This document shows positions 16,710 to 24,200 of a DNA stretch of 37,574 nucleotides, one piece after another. Position 1 is the first letter of the stretch, and every line of letters starts with the position of its first letter. The notes beneath the pieces are model-generated. The model was given only the letters and a program-made list of their open reading frames with translations, made no database searches and was not told the DNA's origin. Position numbers and translations under genes: made by a program. The stretch comes from Colwellia psychrerythraea (lineage in GTDB: Bacteria; Pseudomonadota; Gammaproteobacteria; Enterobacterales; Alteromonadaceae): contig MAAF01000021.1 in assembly GCA_002163005.1 (NCBI GenBank), positions 1-37,574 on the forward strand. Reading direction: 5' to 3'.

Positions 16710-17099
16710 ATGTTTAAAAACCTATTTCTCTTTTCCCTTTTACTTACGTTAAGTGCAAGTGTTTCTCAGGCAAAAGCGAGTGATTATGCTTACTTTGGCT
16801 TTGAGCCTGATATTGTCACCAATTATGTCGCGGTTAAAAAGAAGATGGGTTATGTGCGTTTAACCGTTGAGTTGATGGTTGAGGGCGATAACTTAACCAT
16901 AGTTGAGCATCACTCACCTTTATTACGTGACGCCATTATTAATATCATTGGCCAGCAATCAGAAGCTAAAGTAAAATCGATCAAAGGGCGTGCGGAAATC
17001 CAGTTAGCGTGTGAAGAACAAGTAAAAGAGTTGTTAATCAAAGAAACGGGCGAACCACTCATCAAAAAGCTACTTTTTACTCAATGGTTAGATAACTAA
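16710..17099 (+). CDS. FliL-like secreted protein
   Basis: A 129-residue protein with a clear N-terminal hydrophobic signal (MFKNLFLFSLLLTLSASVSQAKA). The remaining part matches the FliL family pattern: YFGFEPDIVTNYV, then GYVRLTVELMVEGD, then VEHHSPLLRDAIINIIGQQ, and the C-terminal TGEPLIKKLLFTQWLDN. FliL proteins sit at the flagellar basal body and stabilise the stator, but no other flagellar gene lies in the window. This orphan copy, next to ubiC, may be a paralogue with an envelope role. Canonical FliL keeps its N-terminal anchor, whereas this one may be cleaved after SQA. The ATG at 16710 suits the signal peptide. Confidence 0.78.
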   Translation: MFKNLFLFSLLLTLSASVSQAKASDYAYFGFEPDIVTNYVAVKKKMGYVRLTVELMVEGDNLTIVEHHSPLLRDAIINIIGQQSEAKVKSIKGRAEIQLACEEQVKELLIKETGEPLIKKLLFTQWLDN

Positions 17100-17117
17100 T
17101 AAACATTCATTAACAAG

Positions 17118-17282
17118 TAATACCATTTGTATTAAATAAGGTTACAGAATTCAGTGAGGATAAATGTTCAAGAACAAGGCGCTTGATTGAGCAATAGCTG
17201 GCTATTGGGATTGAAAGTAACGCTGTTATTGGATATTTAAACCACCTGAAAATGATCACTTCTTTAGTGCAATTGGTATAAC
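17118..17282. repeat. About 165-bp MITE-like element with TAATACC/GGTATAAC ends
   Basis: The ends TAATACCATTTGTA (from 17119) and TGCAATTGGTATAA (to 17281) form an imperfect terminal inverted repeat. No gene is inside. An internal stretch around 17167-17190 (AAGAACAAGGCGCTTGATT) is shared with the truncated copy at 4123-4217. It lies between the convergent FliL-like and glpG genes. The limits are judged by eye. Confidence 0.6.
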
Positions 17283-17325
17283 AAGCTGCTGATAATAAAA
17301 ACCTGTTACTGTGCCTTCCTTTGCA

Positions 17326-18219
17326 CTATTTTTTACCGTTTAGTCCAATCACTTTTACGGTAAATACGGCAAGTAAACAACCTGAGAGTAAGCCAAGTAA
17401 ATGTGCGGTATTAGCCACATTAACCGGCAGTAAATCAGCAAAACCAAGTACTAACCAGAACAGTAAAAACCCAACTAATGGCTTAGCAAGGAATAAACCT
17501 CTCTCTGGAGCTAAGTAACCAAACCACCAAACAAAACCAACCAGCGCATAGACCACACCAGATAAACCGCCAAAATTTGAACCTGACACTAAATATTGCC
17601 CTACGTTGGAAACAATAGCAGAGAGCAGCAGTAGATTAATGAGTGTTGATTTACCTAATGTTTTTTCAATACTGCCACCCAATTGCCACCACCACATGGT
17701 GTTAAAGACAATATGCAGCCAAGAAAAGTGAAAAAATGCAGGGCCAATCAAACGTATCGGATCTGCTAATAAAGCATCAATTGATAATTGTGGATAGAAC
17801 TGTAGGGTATTAAAAAGCGTTTGTGCCCAACCCAGTTCACTAAAGAGAAAGACTAACCAACAAAGGGCAAAAACCAGTAAAGTAACAATGCCTGCATGAG
17901 CTAAAAAGCTTTCTTTAAAACTGCTCATCAAGCTGGAATTACCGGTATTCAAAGTGACTGTTTCGCCTCTATCCCATGCCGCTTGTTGATATTTATTGTC
18001 ATCAGGTTTTAAAATGAATGCATCAAACTCTACCTTTGCTTGTGCTATTTTATCGTCAGGGCAGTAAATTACATGGCCGTCTTCTTGGCTTGATTTGAGC
18101 TGTGCTTGAATACCTAAAGATTGCAAATAATTACAGAATAATAAAGCAATATTATGATCTTTCAGTTGAACCAGAGGCTGTAGCGTATCCATATTCTCAG
18201 CAGACTCACTTGTCATCAT
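17326..18219 (-). CDS. glpG: Rhomboid intramembrane serine protease GlpG
   Basis: GlpG cleaves transmembrane segments of membrane proteins within the inner membrane. The 297-residue protein has a cytoplasmic N-terminal domain (about residues 10-100) and six membrane helices. The catalytic serine is Ser220 in GGLSGVVYALVG, and the catalytic histidine is His273 in NTAHLLGLLSG. FFHFSWLHIVFNTMWWWQLGGSIE matches the conserved loop and helix 2. It begins 3 bases after the glpE stop, and the glpE-glpG order is the same as in enteric bacteria, here without glpR. No clear terminator is seen downstream; a repeat element lies there. Confidence 0.95.
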   Translation of the reverse strand: MMTSESAENMDTLQPLVQLKDHNIALLFCNYLQSLGIQAQLKSSQEDGHVIYCPDDKIAQAKVEFDAFILKPDDNKYQQAAWDRGETVTLNTGNSSLMSSFKESFLAHAGIVTLLVFALCWLVFLFSELGWAQTLFNTLQFYPQLSIDALLADPIRLIGPAFFHFSWLHIVFNTMWWWQLGGSIEKTLGKSTLINLLLLSAIVSNVGQYLVSGSNFGGLSGVVYALVGFVWWFGYLAPERGLFLAKPLVGFLLFWLVLGFADLLPVNVANTAHLLGLLSGCLLAVFTVKVIGLNGKK

Positions 18220-18222
18220 TCA

Positions 18223-18549
18223 TTATCGCTCTATATTGTCAGGGAATTGTGTTTGCCATTGGGTAAAGCCACCATCAAGAGAATAGACTTCGGTAAAATC
18301 TTGGCTGATTAAAAATTCCGCAGCCTGTTGGCTAGAAATCCCGTGATAACAACATACAACTACCGGTGCATCCAGATCGGCTTCACGTAAAAAATCAGGT
18401 AATGACTCGTTGGTTAAATGAATTGATTCTGCAATTCGTCCATTTGCAAAAGAATTAGCATCTCGAATATCGACAACAACATGTGATTTATTTGCCATCA
18501 CTTCTTGTAAGTCACTCACTGACATATGCTTAAAACTATTCTCTGACAC
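18223..18549 (-). CDS. glpE: Thiosulfate sulfurtransferase GlpE
   Basis: GlpE is a single-domain rhodanese that moves sulfane sulfur from thiosulfate to cyanide or thiols such as thioredoxin. The 108-residue length is that of E. coli GlpE. The active-site loop is CCYHGISS with the catalytic Cys67. The N-terminal VVVDIRDANSFANGRIAESIHL and the C-terminal VYSLDGGFTQWQ are rhodanese hallmarks. The start codon is GTG with GAGGAA 8 bases upstream. It leads a two-gene operon with glpG. Confidence 0.95.
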   Translation of the reverse strand: MSENSFKHMSVSDLQEVMANKSHVVVDIRDANSFANGRIAESIHLTNESLPDFLREADLDAPVVVCCYHGISSQQAAEFLISQDFTEVYSLDGGFTQWQTQFPDNIER

Positions 18550-18706
18550 TATGTATTCCTCATTTGTTTACTAGCTTGCTGGCAGTAAATTCTTTATATT
18601 TCAGGCTTTAATGAACACGTAATCTATAAACTATTATCTACATGGGTATATAACGTTAGTAGATAGTATCAATAGATCACGTCTCTCAACTGCTAGTATA
18701 ACGAAT

Positions 18707-19732
18707 TTAGGTCCAATCTAAAATAACCTTGCCAGATTGACCAGAGCGCATCATATCAAAACCTTGCTGAAAGTCGTCGATATTGTAGTGGTGAGTAATA
18801 ATCGGGGTAAGATCTAAGCCAGATTGAATCAAACTTGCCATTTTATACCAAGTTTCAAACATTTCACGACCATAAATACCTTTAATGGTAAGGCCTTTAA
18901 AAATAACCTGACTCCAATCAATCGCCATATCGCTACCAGGAATACCTAACATGGCAATTTTTCCGCCATTGTTCATATTTTCTAACATGCTAGTAAATGC
19001 CACTGGTACACCCGACATTTCTAAACCAACATCAAAGCCCTCTGTCATGCCTAAGTCTTTCATGACATCGTTTAAGTTTTCTTTACTAACATCAACTGCA
19101 CGCGTTGCACCCATTTTCCTTGCAAGATCAAGACGGTATTCATTAATGTCGGTAATAACAACATGACGAGCACCTACATGTTTAGCAACGGCTGCGGCCA
19201 TAATACCGATAGGGCCAGCACCGGTGATTAGTACATCTTCGCCAACCAAATCAAATGATAATGCGGTATGAACTGCATTACCAAAGGGGTCAAAAATGGC
19301 AGCTAAATCATCAGATATTTCATCCGGCAATTTAAAAGCATTATAAGCAGGTATCACTAGATATTCCGCAAACGAACCCGCACGATTTACCCCAACACCC
19401 ACGGTATTACGACATAAATGAGTTTTTCCACCACGACAATTACGACAATGACCACAAGTAATATGACCTTCACCTGAAACCCGGTCACCCAAATTAAAGC
19501 CTTTAACTTCTAAACCAATACCGACTACTTCACCCGCGTATTCATGCCCAACAACCATAGGTGTAGGCACTGTTTTTTGTGCCCATTCATCCCAATTATA
19601 AATATGGATATCAGTACCACAAATGGCCGTTTTGTTAATTTTTATCAGCAGATCATTATGACCTAGTTTTGGTTTTTCAGTGCGGGTTAACCAGATGCCC
19701 GGTTCTGCTTTTAATTTAGCTAAAGATTTCAT
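18707..19732 (-). CDS. tdh: L-threonine 3-dehydrogenase Tdh
   Basis: Tdh oxidises L-threonine with NAD+ to 2-amino-3-ketobutyrate, which Kbl then cleaves to glycine and acetyl-CoA. The 341-residue zinc-dependent dehydrogenase shows the catalytic zinc region [16 protein letters not shown] and [12 protein letters not shown], the structural zinc site [15 protein letters not shown] (about 93-107), and the nucleotide-binding [18 protein letters not shown]. It follows kbl by 36 bases on the same strand, the standard kbl-tdh operon. The upstream Lrp-family gene is the probable regulator. Confidence 0.97.
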   Translation of the reverse strand: MKSLAKLKAEPGIWLTRTEKPKLGHNDLLIKINKTAICGTDIHIYNWDEWAQKTVPTPMVVGHEYAGEVVGIGLEVKGFNLGDRVSGEGHITCGHCRNCRGGKTHLCRNTVGVGVNRAGSFAEYLVIPAYNAFKLPDEISDDLAAIFDPFGNAVHTALSFDLVGEDVLITGAGPIGIMAAAVAKHVGARHVVITDINEYRLDLARKMGATRAVDVSKENLNDVMKDLGMTEGFDVGLEMSGVPVAFTSMLENMNNGGKIAMLGIPGSDMAIDWSQVIFKGLTIKGIYGREMFETWYKMASLIQSGLDLTPIITHHYNIDDFQQGFDMMRSGQSGKVILDWT

Positions 19733-19768
19733 TGTCGCTCTCTGTCTTATTAATTTTCAACGGGGAAG

Positions 19769-20977
19769 TTAGATTACTGCCATTTCTTTACCAATTCGGA
19801 TAAAGGCTTCAATTGCATGGTCTAACTGCGCTTTAGTATGTGCCGCAGAAATTTGTGTACGTATACGTGCTTGCCCTTTAGGTACTACAGGGAAAGAGAA
19901 ACCAATAACATAAATGCCTTCCGCTAATAAACGATCAGCCATAGCACTAGCAACTTTAGCGTCACCTAGCATTACCGGCACAATCGCGTGGTCTGCGCCC
20001 GCACAAGTAAAACCTGCAGCTTCCATACTGTTACGGAAATAAGCGGCATTATCTTTTAAGGTTTTACGTAAAGCATCGCCTTGAGCTAATAACTCAAGCA
20101 CTTTCAAAGACGCATTAACGATTGCTGGTGCTAATGAATTAGAAAATAAGTAAGGACGTGAACGTTGACGTAACCATTCAACCACTTCTTTTTTCGCTGA
20201 CGTAAAACCGCCTGAGGCGCCACCCATTGCTTTGCCTAAGGTGCCAGTAATGATATCTACACGGCCCATAACTTGACAGTATTCATGGCTACCACGGCCT
20301 TGTTCACCAACAAAGCCTACCGCATGAGAATCATCAACCATTACCATAGCATCGTATTTATCGGCTAAATCACAAACACCTTTTAAGTTGGCGATAACGC
20401 CGTCCATTGAGAAAACACCATCAGTAGCAATTAACTTGAAACGTGCGCCAGCGGCATCAGCTTCAATTAAACTTTGCTCTAACGCAGCCATGTCATTATT
20501 GGCATAACGGAAGCGTTTAGCTTTACATAACCGTACACCGTCAATAATAGACGCATGATTTAGTGCATCACTAATAATAGCGTCATCTGGTCCTAATAAG
20601 GTTTCAAATAAACCGGCATTGGCATCAAAACAAGAAGAGTACAAAATAGTATCTTCCATGCCTAAAAACTCGCTGATGCCCTGCTCTAAAGTCTTATGGA
20701 TATCTTGCGTACCACAAATAAAGCGTACCGATGCCATACCAAAACCATGCTCATCTAAGCCAGTTTTTGCTGCAGCAATTAATTCAGGGTGATTTGCTAA
20801 ACCTAAGTAATTATTGGCACAAAAATTTACCACCTCTTCACCGGTATTTACGGCTATTTGTGGCTGCTGAGCAGTCGTAATAATACGCTCAGCCTTGTAC
20901 AAACCATCTTCTTTTACTTGCTCTATTTGTGCGGTTAAATGCGAGTAAAAACCTTTCGTAGATACAGAACCAGTCAT
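19769..20977 (-). CDS. kbl: Glycine C-acetyltransferase (2-amino-3-ketobutyrate CoA ligase) Kbl
   Basis: Kbl is a PLP enzyme that splits 2-amino-3-ketobutyrate with CoA into glycine and acetyl-CoA. The 402-residue protein matches the class II alpha-oxoamine synthase family: [16 protein letters not shown] near the N-terminus, [31 protein letters not shown], the [12 protein letters not shown] cofactor Asp/His region, and the PLP lysine in [19 protein letters not shown] lies 6 bases before the ATG. It is the first gene of kbl-tdh and is divergent from the Lrp-family gene, with a strong palindrome between them. Confidence 0.97.
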   Translation of the reverse strand: MTGSVSTKGFYSHLTAQIEQVKEDGLYKAERIITTAQQPQIAVNTGEEVVNFCANNYLGLANHPELIAAAKTGLDEHGFGMASVRFICGTQDIHKTLEQGISEFLGMEDTILYSSCFDANAGLFETLLGPDDAIISDALNHASIIDGVRLCKAKRFRYANNDMAALEQSLIEADAAGARFKLIATDGVFSMDGVIANLKGVCDLADKYDAMVMVDDSHAVGFVGEQGRGSHEYCQVMGRVDIITGTLGKAMGGASGGFTSAKKEVVEWLRQRSRPYLFSNSLAPAIVNASLKVLELLAQGDALRKTLKDNAAYFRNSMEAAGFTCAGADHAIVPVMLGDAKVASAMADRLLAEGIYVIGFSFPVVPKGQARIRTQISAAHTKAQLDHAIEAFIRIGKEMAVI

Positions 20978-21084
20978 GTGAATTCCTTAAATAGTTAGTG
21001 TGCTTCAATAGCCATATTATCAACTCAGACCGTACTACAATAAAAGTGACACTACTTGGTGATATGACCTTTTTTATAGTTAAA

Positions 21085-21104
21085 TTGACATGTAAACATG
21101 TCAA
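21085..21104. promoter_or_regulatory. Perfect palindrome TTGACATG-N4-CATGTCAA, candidate operator
   Basis: TTGACATG (21085-21092) and CATGTCAA (21097-21104) are exact inverted repeats with a 4-base centre. The site lies in the kbl/lrp divergent region, overlapping the predicted -35 of the regulator gene and 108-127 bases upstream of the kbl start. The symmetry and position suit binding by the adjacent Lrp-family regulator, with autoregulation and control of kbl-tdh. Confidence 0.6.
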
Positions 21105-21126
21105 AGTGTAAGTTAGTAGCTATAAT
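21099..21126 (+). promoter_or_regulatory. Sigma-70-type promoter of the Lrp-family gene
   Basis: A perfect TATAAT (21121-21126) lies 16 bases after TGTCAA (21099-21104), a moderate -35. Transcription would begin around 21133, leaving a leader of about 24 bases that holds the GGAG ribosome-binding site at 21147-21150. The -35 overlaps the palindrome, so a bound regulator would repress this promoter. Confidence 0.55.
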
Positions 21127-21156
21127 TTGAATATATGCAGTAATGTGGAGTGTAGT

Positions 21157-21585
21157 TTGTTAACCGAAAAAGATGAAGAATTGCTGTCAATATTACGACT
21201 CAATGCTCGAGCAAGTGTATCAGATATCGCCAGAGCAACAGGCGTTTCTAGAACAGCGATACAAAACCGACTCAATAAGCTTGAAAATAACAATGTGATT
21301 AAGGGATACAGTGTTGTGCTCGACAGCGCCTATACCAATGGCTTAATTTCGTCTAATGTCTCGTTAAAAGTAAAACCAAATTTACGACAAACCATTTGTA
21401 TCGCCTTAAGAAAAGTTCACCAAATTAGTCATATCCATTCGATAAGTGGCGAGTATGATTTATTGGTTACCATACAAGCCAGCACCTTAGAAAAGCTTAG
21501 TGAAGTACTTAATATGGTATGTTCTACTGAAGGCGTGGAAAGAACCAACTCAGCTATTATTCTTGATACCATCTTTGAGCGTTAA
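21157..21585 (+). CDS. Lrp/AsnC family transcriptional regulator
   Basis: The 142-residue protein has the Lrp architecture: an N-terminal helix-turn-helix (LSILRLNARASVSDIARATG, then VSRTAIQNRLNKLE) followed by the RAM/AsnC ligand-binding domain (VSLKVKPN, HSISGEYDLLVTIQAS, LDTIFER). It probably senses an amino acid and regulates the divergent kbl-tdh operon, as judged by position. The frame is open from TTG 21127, but that codon directly abuts the TATAAT at 21121-21126 and would precede the transcript start. TTG 21157 has GGAG 6 bases upstream and yields the usual LTEKDEELL start of Lrp proteins, so it was chosen. Confidence 0.9.
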   Translation: MLTEKDEELLSILRLNARASVSDIARATGVSRTAIQNRLNKLENNNVIKGYSVVLDSAYTNGLISSNVSLKVKPNLRQTICIALRKVHQISHIHSISGEYDLLVTIQASTLEKLSEVLNMVCSTEGVERTNSAIILDTIFER

Positions 21586-21638
21586 TCTTACGATTTTGAA
21601 ACCTTAACCCCCTTGTGTGGAAATGCGCCTTAATTAGT

Positions 21639-21679
21639 CGAATTAATTTATAGCAATTTGATTAGCAAGAATTAATTCG
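21639..21679. promoter_or_regulatory. 10-bp inverted repeat upstream of waaA
   Basis: CGAATTAATT (21639-21648) and AATTAATTCG (21670-21679) are perfect inverted repeats with a 21-base spacer, 54 bases after the Lrp-family stop and about 60 bases before waaA. A TATACT -10-like hexamer follows at 21698-21703. No T-run follows the right arm, so it may be an operator or a weak transcript end. Confidence 0.35.
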
Positions 21680-21738
21680 TTTGGTATCATCTTTAGGTAT
21701 ACTAGCCAGCTTAAACAGTTGATGTGGAGTCGATTTTA

Positions 21739-23094
21739 GTGCGATATGTTTTAGCTTTATTTATTTACCGGGTAATCTTTTTATTGCTAACCCCAATATT
21801 TTTACTTGTGCTATTAATTCGCTCACTAAATCACCCTGAGTACCGCCAACGTTTATTTGAACGATTGGGCTTTTTTCCTAAACCCTATAAACGGGGCGGT
21901 ATTATCGTGCATGCGGCCAGTGTTGGTGAGGTTATTGCGCTAAAAAGCCTTATCGAAAAGTTATTAGTAAACTATCCAGATTTACCCATCACCATCACTT
22001 CATTTACGCCGACTGGCTCTGCGCAAATAACCAAGCTCTTTGGTGAGCGTGTTCAACATGGTTATTTACCTTTAGATATATTTCCTTGCACGACCTTATT
22101 TCTGCATCGACTTAAACCTAAAATGATAATTTTCATGGAAACCGAATTATGGCCTAACTTAATTGCTCAATGCGCCCAACAACAGATTAAATTATTGCTA
22201 ATTAACGGCCGCTTATCGAAAAAATCCTTAACCAGCTACCAAAAGCTTAGTGCGCTTATGATGCCCTGCTTAAATCACTTTGATAAAATTCTCACGCAAA
22301 GCGAAGAAAATTTAGCCCACTTTTTGCAACTCGGTGCACATGCAAGCCGCTGTGTGAATAGTGGCAATTTAAAATTCGATATCAGTGTCAATGAACAAGT
22401 GATCAATAAAAAGGCCGAGTTAGCCAAGTTACTTTTTGCTGATAATAATCAGCCCAAAAGAGCAATCTGGTTAGTTGCCAGTACACACGAGGGCGATGAA
22501 GCCATTGCCTTAACCGCCTTTAGAGTATTATTATCTCAATACCCATCGTTATTATTAGTGCTAGTACCGCGCCATCCAGAACGTTTTGAGCACGTTGCCA
22601 ACCTTTGCCTGGAACAGCAATTATCATTAGCAAAGCGCAGCGAAAATACGATAATCAGTAATGAACAAGTTTGGTTGCTCGATAGCCTTGGCGAGTTAAT
22701 GGCTGCCTTTGCTTTAAGTGATATTGTCACTATGGGTGGTAGTTTCAGTGAAGTGGGTGGTCATAACCCGCTAGAACCGGCATTATTTAATAAGCCTGTT
22801 ATCGTTGGCCACAACATGAGTAACTTCAACGAAATAATGCAGCAACTAAGACAAGAAAAGGCCATTATTGAACTCACTAACAATACACCAGCGAATGAAT
22901 CTAGCAGTCAACTTGTCAATGAAGTTAGCGCATTATTGCAACAACCAACCCGACAAAAAACGCTTGGTGAAAATGCGCTTAAAGTGGTCTTACAAAACCA
23001 AGGGGCCAGTGAAAAAACCTTGGCTCAAGTAATAAAACTACTGCCTATAATTACTAGTAATAGTGACACTATGCCCTTAGGAGATAACTCGTGA
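21739..23094 (+). CDS. waaA: 3-deoxy-D-manno-octulosonic acid transferase WaaA (KdtA)
   Basis: WaaA transfers Kdo from CMP-Kdo to the lipid A precursor at the inner membrane. The protein has an N-terminal membrane anchor (YVLALFIYRVIFLLLTPIFLLVLL) and the GT30 pattern: GGIIVHAASVGEVIALKSLIEKL with the catalytic Glu, ITITSFTPTGSAQI, FMETELWPNLI, LLINGRLSKKS, and a C-terminal GGSFSEVGGHNPLEPALFNKPVIVGHNM. GTG 21739 has GGAG at 21726-21729, whereas GTG 21724 overlaps that site, so 21739 was chosen (451 residues). Its stop overlaps the kdkA start by GTGA. Pairing with a Kdo kinase suggests that it adds a single Kdo. Confidence 0.95.
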   Translation: MRYVLALFIYRVIFLLLTPIFLLVLLIRSLNHPEYRQRLFERLGFFPKPYKRGGIIVHAASVGEVIALKSLIEKLLVNYPDLPITITSFTPTGSAQITKLFGERVQHGYLPLDIFPCTTLFLHRLKPKMIIFMETELWPNLIAQCAQQQIKLLLINGRLSKKSLTSYQKLSALMMPCLNHFDKILTQSEENLAHFLQLGAHASRCVNSGNLKFDISVNEQVINKKAELAKLLFADNNQPKRAIWLVASTHEGDEAIALTAFRVLLSQYPSLLLVLVPRHPERFEHVANLCLEQQLSLAKRSENTIISNEQVWLLDSLGELMAAFALSDIVTMGGSFSEVGGHNPLEPALFNKPVIVGHNMSNFNEIMQQLRQEKAIIELTNNTPANESSSQLVNEVSALLQQPTRQKTLGENALKVVLQNQGASEKTLAQVIKLLPIITSNSDTMPLGDNS

Positions 23095-23870
23095 GTCAAA
23101 CAATAACCAGCGCACAATTTTCTAAGTTCGAACAAGGTAACGTTGCTTGTGTTTATAATCAAACACTCATCACTAAATTCAATGCAGAAATGCTTAGCCC
23201 GAGCTATTGGCAACAAAATGATGCCGTAACGGGCTCAGCGCAAGGACGTGGCACCACTTGGTTTGTCGAATACAATGATAACGGCAATACTCAGCATGAT
23301 TGGGTGTTACGCCATTATTACCGCGGTGGTTTAATCGGTAAAATTATTAAAGATTCCTATTGGTTTAGCGGTATAGAAAAGACCCGTGCCGCTTGTGAGT
23401 TTGCGCTATTACGCCATATGAATACGCTACAACTTCCTGCTCCTGAGCCCATTGCTTATCGTGTTATTCAACAAGGTTTTGTTTACAAAGCGGACTTGCT
23501 TTCCAGTCGAATCGAACATGCGCAAGACTTAGTGGCAATATTAAGTGAAAATGCATTAACTGATGATGTTTGGCACAACATAGGTGCCACGATTAAGCGC
23601 TTTCACCATCACGGTATTTATCACCATGATTTAAATAGCCATAATATTTTGCTCAATGACAAAAATCAGGTGTTTCTAATCGACTTTGACCGTGGTGAAT
23701 TGCGCACTAACCCTGTTGAGACTAACTGGAAGCAAGCCAACATGGCGCGTTTACAGCGTTCATTTTTAAAGGAATTAAATAAACTAGAGCAGTTTAATTT
23801 TACCGAACAAAACTGGCAAGCCTTAATACATGGTTATCAGGATACAAGCTTTCCCGGTGTAGAAAGGTAG
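23091..23870 (+). CDS. kdkA: 3-deoxy-D-manno-octulosonic acid kinase KdkA
   Basis: KdkA phosphorylates the Kdo residue on lipid A, at the cytoplasmic face. The 259-residue protein belongs to the lipopolysaccharide-kinase branch of the protein kinase fold. GSAQGRGTTWFVE corresponds to the glycine loop, WVLRHYYRGGLIGKII holds the KdkA-typical basic stretch, HHDLNSHNILL is the catalytic loop, and VFLIDFDRGELR is the metal-binding DFD. The GTG start has AGGAG with 8-base spacing and overlaps the waaA stop, so the two are translationally coupled. waaA-kdkA pairs are known from Haemophilus and Vibrio. Confidence 0.92.
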   Translation: MSQTITSAQFSKFEQGNVACVYNQTLITKFNAEMLSPSYWQQNDAVTGSAQGRGTTWFVEYNDNGNTQHDWVLRHYYRGGLIGKIIKDSYWFSGIEKTRAACEFALLRHMNTLQLPAPEPIAYRVIQQGFVYKADLLSSRIEHAQDLVAILSENALTDDVWHNIGATIKRFHHHGIYHHDLNSHNILLNDKNQVFLIDFDRGELRTNPVETNWKQANMARLQRSFLKELNKLEQFNFTEQNWQALIHGYQDTSFPGVER

Positions 23871-23879
23871 GACTTAATA

Positions 23880-24200
23880 ATGAACTACATTGTCACTATA
23901 TTAACTATTAGCCTGGCATTATTTTCATTTAGCTCGAACGCGAAAAATCGTGCCTCGAGGGATATTAGCCATTTGATTTCTCAAGAAGTATTTGCCAGCT
24001 ATCAAGACGTGGCGGACTTTATTGAGCAATCCCCAAAAGTAACCATTACCGTCTTGCCATCAAAAGCAGATATCGATGAATATGGTCAACAAGTGGCTAA
24101 ATCATTGACCGGCTCTGATTGCGATAGGGATGGTGTTATGGATGATAATAAAACCTGCAATGCTGTTTTTTATAAGCTTTGGTTAAAATACGCGCGTTAA
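23880..24200 (+). CDS. Small secreted protein with a DxDxDG calcium-binding-like loop
   Basis: I do not recognise the family. The 106-residue product has a signal peptide (IVTILTISLALFSFSSNAKN, cut near residue 21). Its C-terminal part contains SDCDRDGVMDDNKTC, which fits the DxDxDGxxD loop of EF-hand, dockerin or thrombospondin-type-3 repeats and is framed by two cysteines that could form a disulfide in the periplasm. AGGA lies 8 bases before the ATG, and the gene follows kdkA by 9 bases, so it belongs to the waaA-kdkA operon. Calcium binding and a link to the LPS surface are inferences. Its stop overlaps the stop of the convergent hydrolase gene. Confidence 0.7.
   Translation: MNYIVTILTISLALFSFSSNAKNRASRDISHLISQEVFASYQDVADFIEQSPKVTITVLPSKADIDEYGQQVAKSLTGSDCDRDGVMDDNKTCNAVFYKLWLKYAR

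Noticed and set aside
18635..18665. TATCTAC/GTAGATA inverted repeat between tdh and glpE as a terminator
   Set aside because: The stem is only 7 bp with a 17-base loop and no T-tract on the minus strand.
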